Made by a program: the position numbers and the translations under genes
Assembly: GCA_900769075.1 (NCBI GenBank)
Contig: CAAGFE010000091.1
Location: 1 to 37,175, forward strand
Source: Clostridia bacterium
GTDB taxonomy: Bacteria; Bacillota; Clostridia; Christensenellales; Aristaeellaceae
Direction: 5' to 3'
DNA: 37,175 nt
The notes under the pieces: model-generated
What the model saw: only the letters and a program-made list of their open reading frames with translations
The model's database searches: none
What the model was told of the DNA's origin: nothing
Part shown: one piece after another, positions 7,627 through 17,144 of the stretch
Layout: every line of letters starts with the position of its first letter
How positions within the stretch are numbered: the first letter of the stretch is position 1

Positions 7627-7827
7627 ATGAAGGAAAAAATCCATCCCAACTACGGCAAGTGCATCGTTCGCTGCGTGTGCGGTGAGACGTTTGAGACCGG
7701 TTCTACGAAGAAGGAACTGAAGGTGGATATCTGCTCCAAGTGCCATCCCTTCTACACCGGCAAGCAGAAGCTGGTTGATACCGGCGGACGCGTCGATCGT
7801 TTCAAGAAGCGTTTCGGCCTCCAGTAA
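7627..7827 (+). CDS. rpmE: 50S ribosomal protein L31, zinc-binding form
   Basis: L31 bridges the 50S central protuberance to the 30S head. The 66-aa protein has the four zinc-ligand cysteines of the C+ form: C16 and C18 (CVC) and C36 and C39 (CSKC), followed by the family segment HPFYTGKQK. The ATG at 7627 has AGAGGTG upstream. An in-frame extension to 7528 covers the promoter and is rejected. The rho-rpmE order is conserved across Firmicutes. Its Zn-dependent form suggests that a Zn-independent paralogue, if any, lies elsewhere. Confidence 0.96.
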   Translation: MKEKIHPNYGKCIVRCVCGETFETGSTKKELKVDICSKCHPFYTGKQKLVDTGGRVDRFKKRFGLQ

Positions 7828-7886
7828 GGCTTCTCATAAAGTCATTACGAAGGCTCATCGCTTCCGATCAGATGAGATTGCAGTGA

Positions 7887-7914
7887 ACAGACCGTCCTTT
7901 GGGCGGTCTGTTTT
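7887..7914 (+). terminator. Intrinsic terminator of rpmE
   Basis: An 11-bp stem with one T-G wobble (7887-7897 with 7901-7911) has a 3-nt loop and ends in TTTT. The rest of the 228-bp gap to 8056 shows no gene. A weak promoter-like pair, TTGGTG (7988) and TATTCA (8011), is 17 bp apart. Confidence 0.85.
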
Positions 7915-8055
7915 CCTTTTCCTTCAATCTTCCGTTTTTCCCGCCGCCTCAGCAGGGATTCAAGGGGTTATATCGAATAGATAACAGTTGGTGGCGTATA
8001 TTCTCCACGATATTCAGGATTCATACCGCACCTGTGTGCAGAAAGAAGGTTCCCG

Positions 8056-9153
8056 ATGTCTGAAACAAAGAGCTGTCCCCGCGCGGATATTGGCGGTCAG
8101 GCGGTGCTGGAGGGCGTGATGATGAAGGCCCCCGATGCCATTGCGATCACTGTCCGCCGTCCCGATGGCACCATGGTTGTCCAGCGCAAGGAGTACATCC
8201 CTGCCGCCAAGAAGCACAAGTGGCTTGGCTGGCCCATCATCCGCGGCGTGGTGAATATGTGCTCCATGCTGTCGATGGGGATGTCCACCCTGGAGGACTC
8301 CATGAAAATGCTGGGCGAGGAATATGAGGAAGAGCCCACAAAGTTTGAAAAATGGCTGGCGGAGAAGCTGGGCAAGAACATCGACAAGGTCGTGATGGGG
8401 GTGGCCATCGTGCTGGCCGTGATCATGGCCGTCGGATTGTTCATCGGCATCCCCGCCGGGGTCGAATGGCTGACCGGCAAGGCCATCGGTTTCAACGCGT
8501 CGGAGGCGGCCCAGGAAGCCGAAGGTGCGGCCGAGGCGGCGGCTTCTGCCGGGGAAAGCTGGAAGGGTGTGTTCGTCACCGTGGTGGGCGGCATCACCAA
8601 GGTCGTGATTCTCATCGGATATATGTTCCTCGTCGGCCTGATGCCTGACATCCGCCGCACCTTCCAGTACCACGGCGCGGAGCACAAGACCGTCTACTGC
8701 AATGAGCACAACCTGCCCCTGACCCCCGAGAACGCCGCGCCCTTCACCACCCTCCATCCCCGCTGCGGCACGGCGTTCATGCTGATCGTCATGGTCATCA
8801 GCATGGTGCTGTTCCTGTTTGTGGGCCGGGATATTTCCGCGTTCCTGCCCCGCTTCCTGCTGCACCTGGCGCTGCTGCCCGTGGTCGCCGGTGTGAGCTA
8901 CGAGGTGCTCAAGGGCCTGGCCCACAGGGACAACGCCTTCACCCGCATTGCCCGCTGGCCCGGCTTGCAGCTTCAGCGCCTGACCACCAAACAGCCCGAT
9001 GCGAAAATGCTGGAGGTCGCCATCGTTTCCATGAACGTCGCGCTCTACGGGCTGCCCAGGAACGCGCCCCTGACCCCCGAGGGCTGGGCCATCCTGACGG
9101 ATTACAAGCAGTCCGAGGAGGGCTATGCCTTCCCCGCGGAGGAAGCGGAGTGA
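8056..9153 (+). CDS. DUF1385 (YqhQ-like) membrane protein
   Basis: DUF1385 proteins are widespread in Gram-positive bacteria and have no established biochemical role. The 365-aa protein has the family opening ADIGGQAVLEGVMMKAP, the mid-protein motif YHGAEHKTVYC, and LHPRCGTAFM. There are about four to five hydrophobic segments (roughly residues 115-135, 175-198, 238-256 and 262-282), so it should be an integral membrane protein. An Ala/Glu/Gly-rich stretch near 150-175 separates the first two. AGAAGG (8044-8049) supports the start. It overlaps prmC by 4 bases, and the DUF1385-prmC-prfA order is a recurrent Firmicutes neighbourhood, which hints at a housekeeping role near translation or the envelope. 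Confidence 0.88.
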   Translation: MSETKSCPRADIGGQAVLEGVMMKAPDAIAITVRRPDGTMVVQRKEYIPAAKKHKWLGWPIIRGVVNMCSMLSMGMSTLEDSMKMLGEEYEEEPTKFEKWLAEKLGKNIDKVVMGVAIVLAVIMAVGLFIGIPAGVEWLTGKAIGFNASEAAQEAEGAAEAAASAGESWKGVFVTVVGGITKVVILIGYMFLVGLMPDIRRTFQYHGAEHKTVYCNEHNLPLTPENAAPFTTLHPRCGTAFMLIVMVISMVLFLFVGRDISAFLPRFLLHLALLPVVAGVSYEVLKGLAHRDNAFTRIARWPGLQLQRLTTKQPDAKMLEVAIVSMNVALYGLPRNAPLTPEGWAILTDYKQSEEGYAFPAEEAE

Positions 9154-9989
9154 CCCCCCGGGAGCTCCTGCGGCTGATGGCTGCTGAGCTGCGTGATGCG
9201 GGCGTTCCGGATGCGGAGGTCGATGCGTCGCTGCTGCTTTCCCACGTCACCGGCAAAAACGCCATGAACCTGCGGCTGGACAGCTGGTCGCAGGTTTCTT
9301 TGCAGGAGGAGGAAGCCTTCCGAGCCCTGTGTCAGCAGCGCAAAGCCCGCACGCCGCTCCAATACCTGACGGGGGTGCAGTCCTTCCTGGGGCGGGATTT
9401 CGCGGTGGATGCGCGGGTGCTGATTCCCCGCCCGGAAACGGAGCTGCTGGCGGAACGCGCCATTGCCCTCCTCCAGGCGGAGAAGAACGCCCCGACGGCG
9501 CTGGATCTTTGCTGCGGCAGCGGGTGCCTGGCGATCTCGATGGCGCTGGGCGATCCCCGGGCGGAGGTGCACGCGGCGGACTTATCCGCAGGCGCGCTTA
9601 CGGTCACGAAGCGCAACGCCGAGCGCCTCCACGCCAGGGTCACGCTGCACCGGGGCGATCTGTTCGACGCGCTGACCCAGGCGCCGATGTTCAGCGTCAT
9701 CGTCAGCAATCCGCCCTATATTCCGGCGGCGGAATGCCTGCGTCTGCAGGAGGAAGTCCGCCGGGAGCCGATGATGGCCCTGGACGGCGGCGCGGACGGG
9801 TACGATTTCTACCGGCGCATCGCCGCGGACGCGCCCCGGTTCCTGCTTCCCGGCGGCACCTTATTGATGGAGGTCGGCCACGACCAGGCGCAGGACGTGA
9901 TGTCCCTGTGCAAAGCCGGCGGGCTGACCCCCGTCGCCATTCATGAGGACTATCAACACATTCCGAGAATCGTCGAAGCGAGGCTGTGA
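9150..9989 (+). CDS. prmC: Release factor glutamine methyltransferase PrmC
   Basis: PrmC methylates the glutamine of the GGQ motif in RF1 and RF2 using SAM. The 279-aa protein has the N-terminal helical substrate-binding domain (about 1-80) and a class I methyltransferase domain with DLCCGSG (D119 to G125) and the catalytic SNPPYIP motif (N187 to Y190). It starts with GTG, overlapping the DUF1385 stop in GTGA, with GGAGGAAG just upstream. It is directly followed by its substrate gene prfA with a one-base overlap, the classic arrangement. Confidence 0.95.
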   Translation: MTPRELLRLMAAELRDAGVPDAEVDASLLLSHVTGKNAMNLRLDSWSQVSLQEEEAFRALCQQRKARTPLQYLTGVQSFLGRDFAVDARVLIPRPETELLAERAIALLQAEKNAPTALDLCCGSGCLAISMALGDPRAEVHAADLSAGALTVTKRNAERLHARVTLHRGDLFDALTQAPMFSVIVSNPPYIPAAECLRLQEEVRREPMMALDGGADGYDFYRRIAADAPRFLLPGGTLLMEVGHDQAQDVMSLCKAGGLTPVAIHEDYQHIPRIVEARL

Positions 9990-11047
9990 TGTTCGGCAAG
10001 TATGAGTGGATCGCATCCCGGTATGAGGAGCTGAGCGAAACCATCGTTCAGCCGGAAATCATTGCGGACACGGCGCGGTATCAGGCCTGCCTGAAGGAGC
10101 GCGCCGCCCTCGAGCCGCAATATGAAGCCTGGAAGAGATACCAGACCCTGGTGGACGCCATCGCCCAGGCGGAGGAAATGCTCGCCGATCGGGACCTGCG
10201 CCCGATCGCCCGGGAGGAGCTGGACGAGCTGCTCCCCCGGAAGGCCGCCATGGAGCAGGAGCTGCGCATTCTGCTGCTCCCCCGCGACCCGGATGACGAG
10301 CACAATGTCATCATGGAGGTCCGCGGCGGCGCGGGCGGCGAGGAAAGCTGCCTGTTCGCCGCCGATCTGGTGCGCATGTACAGCCGCTATGCCGAGCGGT
10401 GCGGCTTCCGGGTGGAGCCCATCTACACCCAGGACACCGAGCTGGGCGGCGTGAAGGAATGCTGCTTCTCCATCGTGGGGCGCGGCGCCTTCGCCAAATT
10501 GAAGTATGAAAGCGGCGTGCACCGGGTGCAGCGCATTCCCGTGACCGACGCCAACGGCAAGCGCCAGACCTCCACCTGCACCGTCGCCGTGCTCCCCGAG
10601 GCCGAGGACGTTGCGCTGGACCTCGACCCCAGGGAGCTGCGCATCGACGTATACCGCTCCACCGGCCACGGCGGGCAGTGCGTCAACACCACGGACAGCG
10701 CCGTGCGCATCACCCACCTGCCCACCGGGACGGTCGTGACCTGCCAGGATCAGAAGAGTCAGCTGAAGAACCGCGACAAAGCCATGCAGGTGCTGCGCGC
10801 CCGCCTGCTGGAGCAGAAGCGCGCCGAGGCGGACGCGGCCTACGCCGAAAACCGCCGCATTCAGGTGGGCTCCGGCGACCGCTCGGAGCGCATCCGCACC
10901 TACAATTTCCACGAGGGCCGCGTGACCGATCACCGCATTGGGCTGACCCTGTATGCCATTGACGACATCATGGACGGCGGCCTCGACCCCATCATCGACG
11001 CGCTGCGGGCGGAGGAACAAGCCGCCCGCCTGCGCAGCCTGTCATAA
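9989..11047 (+). CDS. prfA: Peptide chain release factor 1
   Basis: RF1 reads UAA and UAG stop codons and triggers peptide release. The 352-aa protein has the stop-codon tripeptide in the PxT form, PVT at residues 184-186, which marks RF1 rather than RF2 (SPF). The catalytic GGQ is at 228-230 within GHGGQCVNTTDS. The N-terminal coiled-coil domain and the RSERIRTYNF segment are present. I use the ATG at 9989, overlapping the prmC stop as TGATG. The GTG three bases upstream is possible but less likely. Confidence 0.96.
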   Translation: MFGKYEWIASRYEELSETIVQPEIIADTARYQACLKERAALEPQYEAWKRYQTLVDAIAQAEEMLADRDLRPIAREELDELLPRKAAMEQELRILLLPRDPDDEHNVIMEVRGGAGGEESCLFAADLVRMYSRYAERCGFRVEPIYTQDTELGGVKECCFSIVGRGAFAKLKYESGVHRVQRIPVTDANGKRQTSTCTVAVLPEAEDVALDLDPRELRIDVYRSTGHGGQCVNTTDSAVRITHLPTGTVVTCQDQKSQLKNRDKAMQVLRARLLEQKRAEADAAYAENRRIQVGSGDRSERIRTYNFHEGRVTDHRIGLTLYAIDDIMDGGLDPIIDALRAEEQAARLRSLS

Positions 11048-11060
11048 AGAAGGAATACGC

Positions 11061-12119
11061 ATGAAAACGCAGCTTCTGCCCGCGTCGGAGGACGCCCTGA
11101 CCCTCGCCGCCCGCCTTTGGGCCGGGGGGCAGCTGGTGGCCTTCCCCACCGAAACGGTGTACGGCCTGGGCGCCAACGCCCTGGACCGGGACGCGGTGCT
11201 GGGCATCTTTGCCGCCAAGGGCCGTCCGGCGGATAATCCGCTGATCGTCCACATCCATGACCGCAGCCAGCTGGACAGCATCTGCCGGGTGAATGATCTC
11301 GCCCTGCGCCTGATGGACGCCTTCTGGCCCGGCCCGCTGACGATCATCCTGCCCAAGCAGGAGGCCGTGCCCTTCGAGGTGACCGCAAATCTGGACACCG
11401 TCGCGGTGCGCATGCCCTCCCATCCGGTGGCGGCGGCCCTCCTGAAGGCCTGCAATCTCCCCATTGCCGCCCCCAGCGCCAATCGCTCCGGCAAGCCCAG
11501 TCCCACCACCGCCCGCCATGTGCTGGAGGATATGGACGGGCGCATCCCGCTGATCATCGACGGCGGAGCATGCGAAGTGGGGCTGGAATCCACCGTGATT
11601 TCCCTCGTGGGCGAAAAGCCCTGCATCCTGCGTCCCGGCGGCGTGACGAAGGCCATGCTGGAAGCCGTCATCGGGGAGGTGACGCTGGCAGGCAGCATCC
11701 TCCGCCCGCTCCAGAAGGGCGAGAAGGCCCTCTCCCCCGGCATGATGTACAGGCACTATTCCCCCGACGGGCAGGTGACGCTCATCGAAGGCGATGAAGC
11801 GGATGTGGTGGAAGCCCTGCGCCGCCTGTACGCCCACGCCGAAAGCGAGGGACACCGCGCCTGCGTGATGTGCTTCACCGAGCATGTGGAGGCCCTGCGG
11901 GACTGCCATCCCCACGACATCGGCTCCAAGGGCGACCCCAGCGAGGTGGCCCACCGGCTCTTCGCCACCCTGCGGGGCCTGGATGAGGAAAAGATGGACG
12001 TCATTTTCTCCGAGGTGGTGCCGCCGGAGGGGGTGGGCCTGGCGGTCATGAACCGGCTGGGCCGGGCCGCAGCGTTCCGCACGGTGCAGGCTGGAGATGT
12101 TTTGAATTCCGCCCAATAA
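11061..12119 (+). CDS. L-threonylcarbamoyladenylate synthase (Sua5/YwlC type)
   Basis: The enzyme makes threonylcarbamoyl-AMP from threonine, bicarbonate and ATP, the first step of tRNA t6A37 synthesis. The 352-aa protein has an N-terminal YrdC domain with PTETVYGLG, KGRPADNPLIVHI and SANRSGKPSPT, and a C-terminal Sua5 domain (about 215-350), so it is the long two-domain type. Start at 11061 has AAGAAGGA upstream. An in-frame extension to 10953 overlaps prfA and is rejected. It lies 13 bp after prfA, the typical Firmicutes order. It links to MtaB (2440), which further modifies t6A. Confidence 0.94.
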   Translation: MKTQLLPASEDALTLAARLWAGGQLVAFPTETVYGLGANALDRDAVLGIFAAKGRPADNPLIVHIHDRSQLDSICRVNDLALRLMDAFWPGPLTIILPKQEAVPFEVTANLDTVAVRMPSHPVAAALLKACNLPIAAPSANRSGKPSPTTARHVLEDMDGRIPLIIDGGACEVGLESTVISLVGEKPCILRPGGVTKAMLEAVIGEVTLAGSILRPLQKGEKALSPGMMYRHYSPDGQVTLIEGDEADVVEALRRLYAHAESEGHRACVMCFTEHVEALRDCHPHDIGSKGDPSEVAHRLFATLRGLDEEKMDVIFSEVVPPEGVGLAVMNRLGRAAAFRTVQAGDVLNSAQ

Positions 12120-12157
12120 AAAAGTCCCCAAATTGTGAAAAAAGGCGGCAAATTCCC

Positions 12158-12186
12158 TTGACGAATGCTGTCTGATATGCTATGAT
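12158..12186 (+). promoter_or_regulatory. Sigma-A promoter of metK
   Basis: -35 TTGACG (12158-12163), 17-bp spacer, -10 TATGAT (12181-12186). Transcription should start about 10 nt before the riboswitch P1 stem. Confidence 0.8.
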
Positions 12187-12205
12187 GCCTACTGCAAATT
12201 GAATA

Positions 12206-12359
12206 CCTTATCACGAGTGGCAGAGGGATGGGCCCGATGAAGCCACGGCAACCGGCGAAGGCTTGGTGCCAATTCCCACAGGGGCGCACACCTGCTGCGG
12301 CCGCGCTCAAAGGAGCCGTTGTTCCGATGAGATGGGTCGAAGACCCCTGGCAGATAAGG
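12206..12359 (+). promoter_or_regulatory. SAM-I (S-box) riboswitch
   Basis: The leader carries the S-box core in order: P1 strand CCTTATC (12206-12212), the GAGGGATGGGCCC segment, GATGAAGCC, CGGCAACC, GGTGCCAATTCC, and the closing P1 strand GATAAGG (12353-12359). This class binds S-adenosylmethionine. It lies before metK, so high SAM should favour the downstream terminator and lower MetK synthesis. The region 12120-12464 has no gene: it holds the promoter, this aptamer, the terminator and the metK ribosome binding site. Confidence 0.95.
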
Positions 12360-12375
12360 AAGATCAGGAAGATCA

Positions 12376-12411
12376 CCCGGACTGTTTTGTGTGCAAGACT
12401 GTCCGGGTTTT
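12376..12411 (+). terminator. Riboswitch-controlled terminator of metK
   Basis: A stem of 7 GC-rich pairs (12376-12382 with 12401-12407) is extended by six inner pairs, has a 4-nt loop and ends in TTTT. It begins 16 nt after P1. The competing antiterminator pairing is not obvious to me by eye. Confidence 0.85.
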
Positions 12412-12464
12412 GCTATACACGGACGCACTGCGTCATCCTCCCCCGACCACGAAAGGAGTCCCCC

Positions 12465-13631
<1,167 letters not shown>

Positions 13632-13641
13632 GCCTCCCCAC

Positions 13642-13677
13642 GGAGGACGCATTTTCGCGGATGCGTCCTCCTTTTTT
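13642..13677 (+). terminator. Intrinsic terminator of metK
   Basis: Perfect 11-bp stem (13642-13652 with 13661-13671), 8-nt loop, then TTTTTT. Confidence 0.92.
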
Positions 13678-13720
13678 GTCGGAAAATGCTGCGTCGGGAG
13701 GCATTTTGCCGGGGAATCCC

Positions 13721-13749
13721 TTGACATCCCCCACGATCTGTATTATTAT
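13721..13749 (+). promoter_or_regulatory. Sigma-A promoter of the GntR-PHP operon
   Basis: Consensus -35 TTGACA (13721-13726), 17-bp spacer, -10 TATTAT (13744-13749). The -10 region is a run of TATTATTATT, so its register could also be 3 bp earlier. Confidence 0.75.
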
Positions 13750-13755
13750 TGTATC

Positions 13756-13780
13756 CAAAGTGCAAACAAAAAGCACTTTG
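13756..13780 (+). promoter_or_regulatory. Candidate GntR operator (inverted repeat)
   Basis: Perfect 8-bp inverted repeat CAAAGTGC / GCACTTTG with a 9-bp A-rich spacer, just after the -10 box and covering the expected start of transcription. Its place fits an autorepressor site for the GntR protein encoded 55 bp downstream. It could also form a small hairpin in the leader. Confidence 0.45.
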
Positions 13781-13834
13781 CCTTCCGCCAGCCCCGGCGC
13801 AAGCCGATCCTGATACACCAAAGGAGCATCCTTG

Positions 13835-14524
13835 ATGAATACCATTTCCTTTCAGCCCATGATGGAAAGCCGCCCCATCCGCGAGATCGCCTACGAAGTG
13901 CTCAAGCATGCGATCATCACCGGCGAGATTCCCGCCGGGGAGCGCATTGTCGAAACCGACTATGCCGATCGCCTGCACATCAGCCGCACGCCCCTGCGCG
14001 AGGCGCTGCGCAAGCTGGAGCGGGACGGTCTGGTGGAGTACGTCCTGCGCCGCGGCGTGGTCGTGCGCGCCTTCACCATCGCCGATGTGGAAGAAATCTA
14101 CACCATCCGCAACGCCCTGGAGCTGCTGACCCTGCCTGCCATCATCGAAAAGGCGACCGAGGAGGACATCGCGTCCCTGCGCAGCCAGCTGCGCGAGATG
14201 GACGACCTGATCGAGGTGCGCGATTTTGACGCGCTCTCCCCCGTGACCCGCGCCTTCCACCGCCAGCTGACCGCCATCTGCGGGCAGAACCGCATCCTGC
14301 GCGTCATCGAGGGCCAGGACGAGTTCATCACCCGCTTCTCCGCCATGGCCATCCGCCAGGAGGATCGCCTGCTGGAGGCGCACCAGGAGCATTACGCGCT
14401 GGTGGACTATGTGGAGAAGCGCGATCTGGCCAGCTTCCGTGAGCTGATGGAGCGCCACATCAACCGCTCCAAGGAAATGTGCCTGTCCGCGCTGGCCGAG
14501 CAGCGCAAGCATCAGAATTTTTGA
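13835..14524 (+). CDS. GntR-family transcriptional regulator (FadR/FCD subfamily)
   Basis: This 229-aa protein is a one-component DNA-binding regulator. The N-terminal winged helix-turn-helix (about 10-80) has the GntR core ISRTPLREALRKLERDGLVE. The C-terminal all-helical FCD domain (about 95-220) carries spaced histidines and acidic residues (FHRQL, EHYALVD, ERHINRS) that in this family often bind a metal and an organic-acid effector. I use the ATG at 13835 with AAGGAG 8 bases upstream. It overlaps the following PHP gene. The effector is unknown. The FCD subfamily often controls sugar-acid or carboxylic-acid use. Confidence 0.9.
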   Translation: MNTISFQPMMESRPIREIAYEVLKHAIITGEIPAGERIVETDYADRLHISRTPLREALRKLERDGLVEYVLRRGVVVRAFTIADVEEIYTIRNALELLTLPAIIEKATEEDIASLRSQLREMDDLIEVRDFDALSPVTRAFHRQLTAICGQNRILRVIEGQDEFITRFSAMAIRQEDRLLEAHQEHYALVDYVEKRDLASFRELMERHINRSKEMCLSALAEQRKHQNF

Positions 14525-14544
14525 TGGATCGAGATGATCGCCGC

Positions 14545-15318
14545 ATGAAGCACAATTTTCATACCCACACCACCCGCTGCAAGCATGCCGCCGGCACGGA
14601 CGAACAGTACGTCCAGGCCGCCCTCGCCGGCGGGTTTGATGTGCTGGGCTTCTCCGACCACACGCCCTGGGCCTTCCGGACGGATTATGTGAGCCACTGC
14701 CGCATGCTCCCCAGCCAGTGGGCGGACTACAAGCAGTCCGTCCTGGCGCTGAAGGACAAGTATCAGGGCCAGATCGCCATCCGCCTCGGGCTGGAGTGCG
14801 AGTATTACCCTAAATACATCGACCAGCTCAAGCGGCTGAAGGACGACGGCTGCGAGTATCTGATCCTGGGCAACCACTTCCTCTACACCGAGGAGGAGTT
14901 CCCCTACACCGGTTCCTCCTGCAGGCAGGACGCGGGCGTGCTGGAATACGCTGAGCAGGCCGTGGAAGCCATCCGCACCGGGCTGTACAGCTACATCGCC
15001 CATCCCGACCTGTTCATGATGTACCGCGATGAGCTGACCCCCGTGTGCATGGAAGCGGCGGACATGATCTGCCAGGCCGCCAAAGAAGCCCACATGCCCA
15101 TCGAATACAATCTGCTGGGCCTGGAGGGCGAATTGACCGGGCAAAACCGCGGCTATCCGAATCAGGATTTCTGGGCGTATGTCCGCAAGTGGGACAACGG
15201 CGTCATCATCGGCGTGGACGCCCATGACCCCGATGCGCTGCGGAAATCCCGCGTGTGGGACACCGCCGTCAGCCGTCTGACTGCCATGGGCCATCGCATC
15301 GTTGACCATATTCTGTAA
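14545..15318 (+). CDS. PHP-domain phosphatase, histidinol-phosphatase (HisJ) type
   Basis: PHP phosphatases use a trinuclear metal site. The 257-aa protein has the successive metal-ligand motifs: HTHTTRCKHA near the start, GFSDHTPW, GLECEYYP, GNHF, YIAHPDLF and GVDAHDP. This order matches HisJ-type histidinol-phosphatase of Bacillus. No other histidine genes are nearby, so another phosphate ester is possible. Start is uncertain: ATG 14545 gives the usual short N-terminus, while ATG 14524 overlaps the GntR stop (TGATG). Neither has a clear Shine-Dalgarno, which suggests translational coupling. Confidence 0.8.
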   Translation: MKHNFHTHTTRCKHAAGTDEQYVQAALAGGFDVLGFSDHTPWAFRTDYVSHCRMLPSQWADYKQSVLALKDKYQGQIAIRLGLECEYYPKYIDQLKRLKDDGCEYLILGNHFLYTEEEFPYTGSSCRQDAGVLEYAEQAVEAIRTGLYSYIAHPDLFMMYRDELTPVCMEAADMICQAAKEAHMPIEYNLLGLEGELTGQNRGYPNQDFWAYVRKWDNGVIIGVDAHDPDALRKSRVWDTAVSRLTAMGHRIVDHIL

Positions 15319-15330
15319 GGAGTGAACGTG

Positions 15331-17082
15331 ATGAAGAATACCTGGGATCTTTCCTTCCTGTACAAGGGCTTTGAGGATGAAGCCTTCCTGGCGGACGTGG
15401 CCCGCCTGCCGGAGGTCATCGCCGGGGAAAAGGCCATCCTGGACAGCGAGCTGCCCGTGCGGGAGAAGCTGGAACAGCTGATGGACGCGGACGAGGCCCT
15501 CGCCCGGCTCATGGACCGCCTGTTCAGCTTCACTGGGCTGACCCTGGCTGCCGACGCCAACAACGGCGTTGCCCAGCAGTACGAGGACAAGCTTAACGTC
15601 ATCGCCAACGACGCGTCCCTGGTGGGCAGCGCCGTCACCCGCTTTGTGGGCGCCATTGACAACCTGGAGGAAGTCATCGCCGCCTCCGAAAAGCTCCAGC
15701 CCATCGCCTTCGTGCTGCGGGAAATGAAGCAGTCCGCCGCCCATACCCTGCCGGCGGAGATCGAGCCCTGGATGCTGCAGATGCGGCTTTCCGGCGGCAG
15801 CGCCTTCTCCCAGCTGCGGGACAAGCTGGATTCCACCCACACGGTCGAATACCGAGGGCAGTCCCTGCCCCTGCCCGCCGTGCGCGGCATGGCCTACGAC
15901 GGCGACGCGTCCGTCCGCAAGGACGCTTATGAGGCCGAGATCGCTTCCTACAAGAAGATCGAGCTTCCCATGTCCTACTGCCTGAACAGCATTAAGATGG
16001 AAGCCCGCACCATGGCGAAGGCCCAGGGCTATGACTCCGTGCTGGATATGACCCTCCACCAGAACCGCATGGATCGGGAAACCCTCGAGGCCATGCTGAG
16101 TGCCATCCGCGAGTACCTGCCCCACTTCCGCCGCTACCTGCGGGCCAAGGCGGCCTACCTGGGCCATGCCGACGGCCTGCCCTTCTACGACCTGTTCGCG
16201 CCGGTGGGCAAGGCCAGCAAGGCCTACACCATCGAGGAGGCCCGCGAGGTGCTCCTGCGGGAGATGGGCAAGTTCACCCCGGCCATGGCGCAGTTCATGG
16301 ACAACGCCTTCGCCCAGCGCTGGATTGACGTATACCCCCGCGAGGGCAAGACCGGCGGCGCGTTCTGCGCCGGTGCGCATGAATACGACCGCAGCCTGAT
16401 CCTGACCAACTTCCAGGGCTCCTTCTCCGATATTTCCACCCTCGCCCATGAGCTGGGCCATGCCTGGCACAACCGCTGCATGGCGGGTCTTCCCTCCTGC
16501 CTGACGGACACCCCCATGCCCCTGGCGGAGACCGCTTCCATCTTCAACGAGACCATGCTGGCCCATCAGGTGCTGAAGGACGCCTCCGAGGAGGAGCAGT
16601 TCACCCTGCTGGAATCCTCCCTGATGGAAGTGACCCAGACCTGCGTGGACATCCTCAGCCGCTACCTGTTTGAAACCGAGGTCATCGACACCCGCGCCGA
16701 CCATGCCATGACCGTGGACGAGCTCAAGGACGCGATGCTCCGCGCCCAGGACGCGACCTACGGCGACGGCCTGGACAAGAACGTCCGTCACCCCTACATG
16801 TGGGCCTGCAAGAGCCACTACTATTCCAGCGGGCTGAACTTCTACAACTTCCCCTATGCCTTCGGCGAGCTGTTCGGCAAGGGTGTGTTCGCCCAGTACC
16901 TCAAGGAGGGCGACGCCTTCGTGCCCAAGTACAACCAGCTGCTGCGCTCCTGCGGCTCCGGCACCATCGCGGAGGTCGCCGCCAGTGTGGGCATCGACGT
17001 GCGCAGCGTTGACTTCTGGCGCGCCTCGCTGGAGGTCGTGAAGAACGACATCGACACCTTCTGCACCCTGTGCAGCAAGTAA
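15331..17082 (+). CDS. pepF: Oligoendopeptidase F (M3 metallopeptidase)
   Basis: PepF-type M3B peptidases are cytoplasmic zinc enzymes that cut short peptides. The 583-aa protein has the zinc motif HELGHAWH (H373, E374, H377), followed by the ETASIFNE segment that supplies the third ligand, and the usual N-terminal helical lobe. AAGGAG (15317-15322) is 8 bases before the ATG at 15331. GTG codons at 15322 and 15328 overlap or crowd that site. It is 12 bp after the PHP gene and is probably in the same transcript. A terminator follows. Confidence 0.93.
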   Translation: MKNTWDLSFLYKGFEDEAFLADVARLPEVIAGEKAILDSELPVREKLEQLMDADEALARLMDRLFSFTGLTLAADANNGVAQQYEDKLNVIANDASLVGSAVTRFVGAIDNLEEVIAASEKLQPIAFVLREMKQSAAHTLPAEIEPWMLQMRLSGGSAFSQLRDKLDSTHTVEYRGQSLPLPAVRGMAYDGDASVRKDAYEAEIASYKKIELPMSYCLNSIKMEARTMAKAQGYDSVLDMTLHQNRMDRETLEAMLSAIREYLPHFRRYLRAKAAYLGHADGLPFYDLFAPVGKASKAYTIEEAREVLLREMGKFTPAMAQFMDNAFAQRWIDVYPREGKTGGAFCAGAHEYDRSLILTNFQGSFSDISTLAHELGHAWHNRCMAGLPSCLTDTPMPLAETASIFNETMLAHQVLKDASEEEQFTLLESSLMEVTQTCVDILSRYLFETEVIDTRADHAMTVDELKDAMLRAQDATYGDGLDKNVRHPYMWACKSHYYSSGLNFYNFPYAFGELFGKGVFAQYLKEGDAFVPKYNQLLRSCGSGTIAEVAASVGIDVRSVDFWRASLEVVKNDIDTFCTLCSK

Positions 17083-17097
17083 TTCAGCAAAAATAGT

Positions 17098-17131
17098 GCC
17101 GCCCGGACAGCACCAAGACTGCCCGGGCGGC
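17098..17131. terminator. Bidirectional terminator between pepF and the anti-sigma gene
   Basis: A 9-bp GC stem (17098-17106 with 17123-17131) has further pairing inside. TTTGTG follows on the plus strand and a T-rich stretch (from AAAAATAG at 17090-17096) on the minus strand. Confidence 0.8.
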
Positions 17132-17144
17132 TTTGTGTTCCTTG

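Noticed and set aside
12228..12464. In-frame extension of MetK
   Set aside because: It would translate the SAM riboswitch and its terminator. The family N-terminus begins at the ATG at 12465.
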